Of a DNA stretch of 50,264 bases, positions 41,303-48,200 are shown piece by piece. This DNA comes from an uncultured Bacteroidia bacterium (lineage in GTDB: Bacteria; Bacteroidota; Bacteroidia; Bacteroidales; Prolixibacteraceae), in NCBI GenBank assembly GCA_903918045.1, contig CAIXCY010000139.1, positions 1 through 50,264 on the forward strand. Direction: 5' to 3'. The first letter of the stretch is position 1, and every line of letters starts with the position of its first letter. The position numbers were made by a program, and so were the translations under genes. Below the pieces are notes generated by a model, which had not been told where the DNA came from, searched no databases, and was given only the letters and a program-made list of their open reading frames with translations.

Positions 41303-44242
41303 ATGCAAACCTTAAAACACCAAATAAAGATGCACCTTCCCGGATTCAGACTATTCGCTTTAATGATCTTGCTGTCCGCGGTTTTGTCACCTCTTTTCGC
41401 ACAAAACAAGGGGTTGCGGCTGCCGCAGGATTCTGGAGAGCTTCCAAAATCCAGGGTAGCTATCATCCTGCCTAAGGTGCTTCCGAAAATAATGTCCGAA
41501 GCTAAACTGGTTACAGCCAGGGATAATGAATGGATAGTTTCCGGCGGATGGGAACTGAAAGCTGCGAAACAAATCAATTCAACAGGAGCTGAAATTACAA
41601 GTGGATCCTTTCAGACAGATTCATGGATAAATGCAACAGTTCCTGGGACGGTTCTGACAACCCTTGTTAACAGGGGTTATTATCCCGAACCGCTTTACGG
41701 AATGAATAATATGGCAATTCCGGATACCCTCTGCCGCACAGACTGGTGGTACAGCACTGTTTTGCCACTGCCTGCTGGTGCAGAAAGCAAAAGGGTACAG
41801 CTGATTTTGAACGGGATTAATTATAAGGCAGAGGTTTGGTTCAACGGTTCGCTCCTGGGCACGATTACCGGTGCTTTTATCCGCGGACAATTTGATATCA
41901 CTTCGCTTTTGCATAATGACACCTCCAATATCCTTGCTATTCATATCCTTCCTCCGCCTCATCCCGGGATTCCGCATGAAGAAAATCTTCAGGGCTCAGG
42001 TCCGAACGGTGGTATTCTTTGTTATGATGGTCCTACGTTTGTATGCACAGAAGGTTGGGACTGGATTCCTGGAATACGCGACCGAAATATAGGAATCTGG
42101 CAGGATGTCCGGTTAAGAGTTACTGCCGATGCCCGGATCATCGATCCTCAGGTAATTACCGATCTTCCCTTACCCGATACCACCAGTGCCAAAATTATCA
42201 TAAAGTCGACGCTGAGCAACTGTGGGGTTTCACGGAAAACCTTTACCCTTTCGGGTGAAATTGAATCTGTACGGTTTTCAAAACTCGTCATCCTTAATGC
42301 CGGAGAACAAAAGCTGGTAGTTTTTAGTCCTTCGGAATTTTCACAGCTTAATTTTCAAAACCCACGGCTATGGTGGCCAAATGGTTATGGGAAACAGGAA
42401 CTGTACAATCTGAAACTTAGCGTTGCTGACGATGAAAACAACGTTTCGGATCAGAAGGTCGTCCGGTTTGGAATCCGCGAGATGAGCTATGATTTTACGG
42501 TCGATTACCGGCTTGCGCGCCAGAATGTACGTGTCAATCTCAATCCGTTGAAAGTGTGGGCGAAGACCGAGAAAATAATCACCTACAGGCATCACAGTTA
42601 TGAAAGCCGCCGCCTTCCGGGTGGGGTTCAGATAGGTTTTGTTCCTAATCTGAAGGATACCGTTCTCTTTGATAAAGGTTTAACACCTGGTTCAGCGCCC
42701 TACCTGGTGATACAGGTCAACGGGCAGCCGATCTATTGCAGGGGAGGAAACTGGGGTATTGATGAGGCGATGAAACGGATCTCACGCGAGAAGCTCGAAC
42801 CTTATTTCAGGCTTCATAAGGAGTCCGGATTTACAATGATCCGAAATTGGGTGGGACAAAGTACGGAGGAGATTTTCTATGAACTGGCGGACGAATATGG
42901 GTTGCTGGTCTGGAACGATTTTTGGATGAGTACCGAAAACTGGAATCTCGATCCATGGGACAACCAGCTCTTCCTTAATAATACCCGGGATGTGATCCTC
43001 CGTTACAGAAATCATCCAAGTATCGCACTCTGGTGCGGCCGAAACGAAGGCAACCCCGCAATGGCGCTTGATGACAGTTTGCATATCCTTCAGGCAAAAC
43101 TCGACGGAACACGAATTTACCATTCCAGCTCCATCAAAAACAACCTCGCCAACAGTGGACCCTGGTTTTATACCGATTTTGTAAAGCAGGAAATTCATCG
43201 TAAAGAGGGGTTTAACACGGAGACGGGAGTCCCAGCCATACCGGTTGCCGAAACCATGCGGGAGATGATGCCGAAGGAGGACCTTTGGCCGATTGGCGAC
43301 GCCTGGTATTATCACGACCTGCACCGTGGACAAAAAGACTATATTCAGGCTATTGAGGATCAGTATGGTCTTTATTCAAACCTTGGGGAGTTTTGCCGAA
43401 ATGCACAGATGTTAAACTATGAGATCTATCGCGAGATCTTTGAGGTCTGGAACTACAGGCTATGGAATTCATGCAGCGGATTGCTTTTGTGGATGACACA
43501 CCCCTCCTGGCCCAGCACAGTATGGCAAACCTATTCGTCAGATTACGAAACCAATGGCGTGTTTTACGGCAGCAAAAAAGCCTGCGAACCGTTGCACATC
43601 CAGTTTCAGCCGTATACCAATGACATTTATTTTATCAATAATACCTTAAAAGATTATCCGGCGATCCGTACAGAACTATCGGTTTACGATCTGAATGCCA
43701 AAGAGATATACAAGGAAACAGCATCCAGCGATTCAAAGGCAAACAACCGGGTCAAATGTTTTACCGCTAAAATTCCGGATAAACTCCCTCCAATATATCT
43801 TGCGAGGCTGAAGACTTTTTCTACACAAGGAGACCTTTTATCTGAGAATAGCTATTTCCGGACAGCCGATGGAAAGCGTGATTTCAAAGGATTAGCGAAA
43901 CTTGCTCCGGTCAAAATCACCGGAAAACTAACCGGTAAAAAGCTGGAAAAAAAGATGGCGAAGTTTACTTTTAATCTTACCAATCCGTCAAAAATTTTAG
44001 CTGTCTCCATCAAACTTAATTTGCGAAATGCCGCGACCGGTAAACGCATCTTACCCGCTTATATTTCGGATGGATACTTCACGCTGTTACCTGGTGAAAG
44101 TCGTATTATTAGTGCTGAATGCCCGGAAGATAAATTGTCTGCATCTACAATTTTATCAGCCGAAGGGCTTAATGTTCCTTTGCAGAATATTATAAGTGAT
44201 ATTACTATCCGGGAAAAAATCAGAGATTCTTCGTTTCGCTAA
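41303..44242 (+). CDS. GH2 enzyme of exo-beta-D-glucosaminidase/beta-mannosidase type, exported
   Basis: The frame is open from 41231, with candidate starts at 41264, 41303 and 41330. The last two give usual signal-peptide lengths (ending LSPLFAQ). From 41303 the protein has 979 residues. It has a jelly-roll domain (INATVPGTVLTTLVNRGYYPEPLYGMNN, about 115-250), an Ig-like domain, and a TIM barrel with acid/base Glu582 in WCGRNEGNP and nucleophile Glu640 in FNTETGVPAIPVAETMREMM. That last stretch resembles the nucleophile region of exo-beta-D-glucosaminidases (CsxA type) rather than LacZ. It should release beta-linked glucosamine or mannose. Start is uncertain by up to 13 codons. Confidence 0.8.
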   Translation: MQTLKHQIKMHLPGFRLFALMILLSAVLSPLFAQNKGLRLPQDSGELPKSRVAIILPKVLPKIMSEAKLVTARDNEWIVSGGWELKAAKQINSTGAEITSGSFQTDSWINATVPGTVLTTLVNRGYYPEPLYGMNNMAIPDTLCRTDWWYSTVLPLPAGAESKRVQLILNGINYKAEVWFNGSLLGTITGAFIRGQFDITSLLHNDTSNILAIHILPPPHPGIPHEENLQGSGPNGGILCYDGPTFVCTEGWDWIPGIRDRNIGIWQDVRLRVTADARIIDPQVITDLPLPDTTSAKIIIKSTLSNCGVSRKTFTLSGEIESVRFSKLVILNAGEQKLVVFSPSEFSQLNFQNPRLWWPNGYGKQELYNLKLSVADDENNVSDQKVVRFGIREMSYDFTVDYRLARQNVRVNLNPLKVWAKTEKIITYRHHSYESRRLPGGVQIGFVPNLKDTVLFDKGLTPGSAPYLVIQVNGQPIYCRGGNWGIDEAMKRISREKLEPYFRLHKESGFTMIRNWVGQSTEEIFYELADEYGLLVWNDFWMSTENWNLDPWDNQLFLNNTRDVILRYRNHPSIALWCGRNEGNPAMALDDSLHILQAKLDGTRIYHSSSIKNNLANSGPWFYTDFVKQEIHRKEGFNTETGVPAIPVAETMREMMPKEDLWPIGDAWYYHDLHRGQKDYIQAIEDQYGLYSNLGEFCRNAQMLNYEIYREIFEVWNYRLWNSCSGLLLWMTHPSWPSTVWQTYSSDYETNGVFYGSKKACEPLHIQFQPYTNDIYFINNTLKDYPAIRTELSVYDLNAKEIYKETASSDSKANNRVKCFTAKIPDKLPPIYLARLKTFSTQGDLLSENSYFRTADGKRDFKGLAKLAPVKITGKLTGKKLEKKMAKFTFNLTNPSKILAVSIKLNLRNAATGKRILPAYISDGYFTLLPGESRIISAECPEDKLSASTILSAEGLNVPLQNIISDITIREKIRDSSFR

Positions 44243-44317
44243 GAATCTTTTAATAAGAATTACCATTTTCCCTGACAAGAGTGATTAATTAAAAAATATT
44301 AATAGCCAATAATAATC

Positions 44318-46897
44318 ATGTATAAAAAGCTTCTCCTTTCCGTTTTCGTTCTTCTTTTCTTTGCAGGATCGGCCGATTCGCAGCAGTTACCGCTGAAGAA
44401 TGTTGTTCCCGGCGAATGGATCAAATCATGGCTGCTATGCGGTCCTATCCCTTTGCAGCGGCCAAAAGATCCAAAACAATCGATGGAATACCTGCCGGGA
44501 TTCGTGGATGGCTTCACCACCGACTATCTGACAAAAGCCGGTGGCGAAAAGAATCTGACCATCAAAGCGGGTGATGTGGTGAAATATCCAAAGGGTATTG
44601 CACGCTGGAAGCTTTATAATTCGCCCGATTCAATCATTACGCTCGATAAATCTGTGGGGTTTGAGGATCCTGTATTTTCCTATGCCTATACTGAAATTCA
44701 GGCGGAAGAAACCGGGGTTTGGTTCATTGGTCTGGGCACCCACGACGGGGGTAATGTGTGGTTAAATGGTTTAAAAATATTAGATTACCACACCCCAAGA
44801 GGTATTCATACTGATGGCGATTTGATCCCTGTCATGCTAAATAAAGGTAAAAATACCCTCCTTTTTAAGATTGAGGAACGGTACGGGAACGGTGGATTTT
44901 GTGTGAGGTTTCATCCATTTTCGGTCAATAGCCTTGCCGAACGCGGTGACCTTTTAACCGTTATCGCCGGTTTGGATGGGCAGGCCAAAGTAGTTTCAAA
45001 ATTTGGGAATCCTGTTTTGCAGCAGGTTATTCAAAATCTTGAATTTGAAGTACTTGATCGCCGTGACCACTCTGTGGTGAAGGAACAGCGTAGCGCCGCT
45101 TTTTGCGGAAGTATTAACCTGAAAACAGATGAATATCAGCCTTATACAGCATCGGTTCGGATTGATCTGATCAGCGGCGAAACAATCCGGCAGAAGTACT
45201 CTTTTTATGCCGGGAAGCGGGTTAATCATACGCTGTTTTCAATTGGTAAATCGGACTACCGGATCGCCATCGATGGCTCTGCATCCGAATCTGAGCGATG
45301 GGCAGCCGGAGAACTGCAGCGCTGGATGAAAGAGATTAGTGGTATTGAAATGCCAATTCAACCTTTGGACATGTCCTATCCTGGTCACCAGATAATTATT
45401 GGACACAATCAGTTGATAAAGGAAAAAACCGGTGACGATGCTCCGGCAGATCAGGATGAATCGTTTCGCTATTGCAATTCAGGTGCAGATATTTTGATTT
45501 ACGGAGGCAAGGGTCGTGGAACGATGTATGGTGTGATGGCATTTCTTGAGAATGAGTTCGGCTGCCGATGGTATACCCCGACTGTTAACAATATCCCAAA
45601 GAGAGATGAACTGGTTTTTAATTACTTCGAACATTCGGAGCACCCCGGTGTAAGAGTCCGGAATGACTTCTATGCCGAAGCGTTTAATCCTGAGTGGGCC
45701 GCACAAAACAGGGTGAATGGTGCCATGGGATACCGGAAACAACCTGGTGGAGTGGAGAGTTACTGGGCGGTGCATACCTTTTATCCGTTGATGCCTCCAA
45801 CAGAATTTTTCTCGAACCATCCTGAATATTACAGCCTTATTGATGGAAAACGGATTTTTGAGCAGGCACAATTGTGTCTTTCGAATCCCGATGTTTTGAA
45901 GATTATAACCGAAAGAATTAAGAAGCGGATGCGCGAGAGCCCTGAGTATTTGATCTATGATGTCTCACAGAACGACTGGTATAATCCGTGTCAGTGTGAG
46001 AAATGCCAGGAAATTGTAAAGCGTGAAGGGGGCGAATCGGGTATTATGATCTGGTTTGTGAATCAGATTGCCGAATCGGTGGAGAAGGAATTTCCCGACA
46101 AATTTATCGGAACCCTCGCCTATTTGTACACAAGAACTCCTCCAAAACATATTCATCCGCGTAGCAATGTCGTCGTAAGGTTATGCAGTATTGAGTGTTG
46201 CTTTTCCCACGATTTTAAAACCTGTCCCGAAAATCAGTCATTTCTAAAAGACCTCACAACCTGGTCGACGCTTGCTCCGCACCTCTATATCTGGGATTAT
46301 GTGGTCGATTTTGCCCACTTCCTCCTTCCTTATCCTAATTTTAAGGTTCTGCAGCCAAACATTCAGACCTTCAGGGATAACAATTCGATAGGGATCATGG
46401 AACAGGGCGCTTATCAGTGCCGGGGTGGTGAATTTGCAGAACTTAGGTCTTATCTTATTGCAAAGCTGTTCTGGAATCCGGAATGTGATGCGGATAAAGT
46501 TATCGATGATTTTATCAATGGTTATTATGGCAGGTCCGGCAAATTGGTGAGACAGTACTTTGACAAGCTGCAGGGACGAATCACTTCGGAGGCCCATATT
46601 CATCCAAACCTATCGCCTGACGACCGGATTTTTTCGGAACAGTTTATTAAAGAATCCTATAATATCTTTGAGGAAGCCAAAAAAGTTGCAGATAATCCAG
46701 ATGTTTTAAGACGTGTGGAGCTGTCATCACTCCCTGTTTTGTATCTGAAATGCAGACGTTTTCCGGTCCTTGCAAAATATGACGGCTCTTATGCTAGACT
46801 CTGCGCAATTGCGGAACGTGAAGGGGTTACCCATTTTGCCGAAGCCGGTGAAGTTCAACGGCTCTCATTTCATAAAATGGTTGAAGATGCAAAATGA
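44318..46897 (+). CDS. DUF4838-containing exported protein (glycosidase-like)
   Basis: The protein has 859 residues and a signal peptide (GSADSQ). A first beta-rich part (about 30-215) includes VWLNGLKILDYHTPRG and KNTLLFKIEERYGNGG. An alpha-glucuronidase/GH20-type N-terminal domain follows (about 310-440, ASESERWAAGELQRWMKEISG, RGTMYGVMAFLENEFGCRWYTP). A barrel-like DUF4838 region comes next (about 450-740) with NDWYNPCQCEKC (residues 552-563). Such proteins resemble GH67/GH115-type enzymes but have no established activity. The CxCxxC cluster may bind metal. Its stop codon TGA overlaps the first bases of a MITE-like element. Confidence 0.75.
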   Translation: MYKKLLLSVFVLLFFAGSADSQQLPLKNVVPGEWIKSWLLCGPIPLQRPKDPKQSMEYLPGFVDGFTTDYLTKAGGEKNLTIKAGDVVKYPKGIARWKLYNSPDSIITLDKSVGFEDPVFSYAYTEIQAEETGVWFIGLGTHDGGNVWLNGLKILDYHTPRGIHTDGDLIPVMLNKGKNTLLFKIEERYGNGGFCVRFHPFSVNSLAERGDLLTVIAGLDGQAKVVSKFGNPVLQQVIQNLEFEVLDRRDHSVVKEQRSAAFCGSINLKTDEYQPYTASVRIDLISGETIRQKYSFYAGKRVNHTLFSIGKSDYRIAIDGSASESERWAAGELQRWMKEISGIEMPIQPLDMSYPGHQIIIGHNQLIKEKTGDDAPADQDESFRYCNSGADILIYGGKGRGTMYGVMAFLENEFGCRWYTPTVNNIPKRDELVFNYFEHSEHPGVRVRNDFYAEAFNPEWAAQNRVNGAMGYRKQPGGVESYWAVHTFYPLMPPTEFFSNHPEYYSLIDGKRIFEQAQLCLSNPDVLKIITERIKKRMRESPEYLIYDVSQNDWYNPCQCEKCQEIVKREGGESGIMIWFVNQIAESVEKEFPDKFIGTLAYLYTRTPPKHIHPRSNVVVRLCSIECCFSHDFKTCPENQSFLKDLTTWSTLAPHLYIWDYVVDFAHFLLPYPNFKVLQPNIQTFRDNNSIGIMEQGAYQCRGGEFAELRSYLIAKLFWNPECDADKVIDDFINGYYGRSGKLVRQYFDKLQGRITSEAHIHPNLSPDDRIFSEQFIKESYNIFEEAKKVADNPDVLRRVELSSLPVLYLKCRRFPVLAKYDGSYARLCAIAEREGVTHFAEAGEVQRLSFHKMVEDAK

Positions 46898-47022
46898 GGC
46901 TGTATCAAAAGTCTTTTACAGCGAAGAAACGCAAAGAAGGCGCGAAGTTAGGCAGAGTTATTCTGCTAAATTATAATACTTTGCGGTTCAGCGGTTAAAT
47001 TTTATACTTTTGATACAGCCTC
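46896..47022. mobile_element. MITE-like element, copy 4 (best-preserved ends)
   Basis: This element of 127 bases has 17-base perfect terminal inverted repeats: GAGGCTGTATCAAAAGT (46896-46912) and ACTTTTGATACAGCCTC (47006-47022). The inner core (AGCGAAGAAACGCAAAGAAG, then GTTCAGCGGTTAAATTT) is shortened compared with copies 2 and 3. It begins at the second base of the DUF4838 stop codon. It encodes no protein. Confidence 0.85.
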
Positions 47023-47086
47023 TGTCTGCAAAAATAGATCAAAAATTACCTCAATCCTTAAACCGGTTGTAAAACAAAAATTGGGT

Positions 47087-48049
47087 GTGAAAATTCTATC
47101 TTATATTCTCCTCTTTCTGGCCCTATGCTCCATGACCACAGTTAAATTTCCGGATGCGGAGATCAGCAACGGGTTAACGCGTGCAAAACTCTTTCTTCCG
47201 GATTCCTTAAATGGTTATTACCGGGGATCCCGGTTCGACTGGTCCGGGACCATATCCAGCCTTAACTACAATGGTCACGAATACTTTGGAAAGTGGTTTA
47301 AACCAGGAGATTCTGAAATTCATGATACGGTTACGGGACCAGTCGAAGAGTTTGCTCCGCTGGATTACGAACAAACAAAACCGGGGGAGAGCTTTGTGAA
47401 AATCGGAATAGGCGCTCTTCTCAAACCGGATGATAAAGCCTATGCCTCAGGAAGACCTCTGACTATTCTGAATCACGGAATTTGGAAGATTAATGAACAG
47501 CCTGATCAGGTTCAGTTTACTCAGGAACTTAAGGATATAAACTATTCATATCGCTATCAGAAAACTGTTCAGCTTATAACTAATAAGTCCCAAATGCTCC
47601 TTTCCCATATCCTAAAGAACACCGGAAAGCGAACCATCGAAACAAAGGTGTATAGTCATAATTTTTTTGTGATGGACCAGCAATTGATAGGTACCGCATT
47701 TATCGTGAAATTCCCGTTTACTGTTTCAGGGAGGGGTGTCGGATCGGGAGAACTAATTGATGTTAAAGATAATAAACTGGTATTTCTTCGAAATTTGGAA
47801 GGCAGTGAAACTGTTTATTATGAATCCTTATCTGGCTATAGCGGAGATGCAAGAGATTTTGATATCCGCATTGAAAATCAAAAGACTGGCCGCGGAGTCC
47901 GCATTACCTGTGACCAACCCATCTCGAAGTTGGCTTTCTGGGCCTGTTTAACAACGCTTTGCCCCGAGCCTTATATTAAAATCAGGGTTGAACCCGGGAA
48001 CGAATTCAGATGGAAGATTAATTACGAGTTTTATACGGTTCCAAAATAA
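47087..48049 (+). CDS. Exported protein of unknown function, possibly mutarotase-like
   Basis: No ATG suits this frame. The GTG at 47087 gives MKILSYILLFLALCSM, a normal signal peptide; a TTG two codons earlier (47081) is possible. The protein has 320-322 residues and is beta-rich. GLTRAKLFLPDSLNGYYRGSRFDWSG followed by SLNYNGHEYFGKWF, LNHGIWKI, and later KVYSHNFFVMDQQLIG with a conserved-looking His recall the beta-sandwich of aldose-1-epimerase-like proteins. A Sec-exported mutarotase-like protein next to GH78 would interconvert anomers of released sugars. That is a weak, fold-level guess. It starts 64 bases after the mobile element. Confidence 0.5.
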   Translation: MKILSYILLFLALCSMTTVKFPDAEISNGLTRAKLFLPDSLNGYYRGSRFDWSGTISSLNYNGHEYFGKWFKPGDSEIHDTVTGPVEEFAPLDYEQTKPGESFVKIGIGALLKPDDKAYASGRPLTILNHGIWKINEQPDQVQFTQELKDINYSYRYQKTVQLITNKSQMLLSHILKNTGKRTIETKVYSHNFFVMDQQLIGTAFIVKFPFTVSGRGVGSGELIDVKDNKLVFLRNLEGSETVYYESLSGYSGDARDFDIRIENQKTGRGVRITCDQPISKLAFWACLTTLCPEPYIKIRVEPGNEFRWKINYEFYTVPK

Positions 48050-48085
48050 CTAAGTAATAGCAAAGATCTAATGTCGCATTTTACT

Positions 48086-48153
48086 ACTTTGCGTCTTACC
48101 GACTTTGCGTGGGATAAAAATAAAAATCACGCAAAGACGCTAAGTCGCAAAGG
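48086..48153. repeat. CTTTGCGTGA-type inverted repeat
   Basis: ACTTTGCGTCTTACCGACTT and the next 6 bases (48086-48111) match the reverse complement of 48128-48153 at 22 of 26 positions, around an A-rich loop. It could act as a 3' hairpin for the preceding gene. It is a different family from the GAGGCTGTATC elements, although both contain GCAAAG words. Confidence 0.65.
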
Positions 48154-48200
48154 TTAAGATTAAATAAATTAATATTCTAATTAGCTAACATTTGCGCCTA

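Noticed and set aside
42782-43333. A 183-codon - strand frame
   Set aside because: It lies opposite the catalytic barrel of the GH2 at 41303, whose motifs are intact. It is a codon-pattern shadow.
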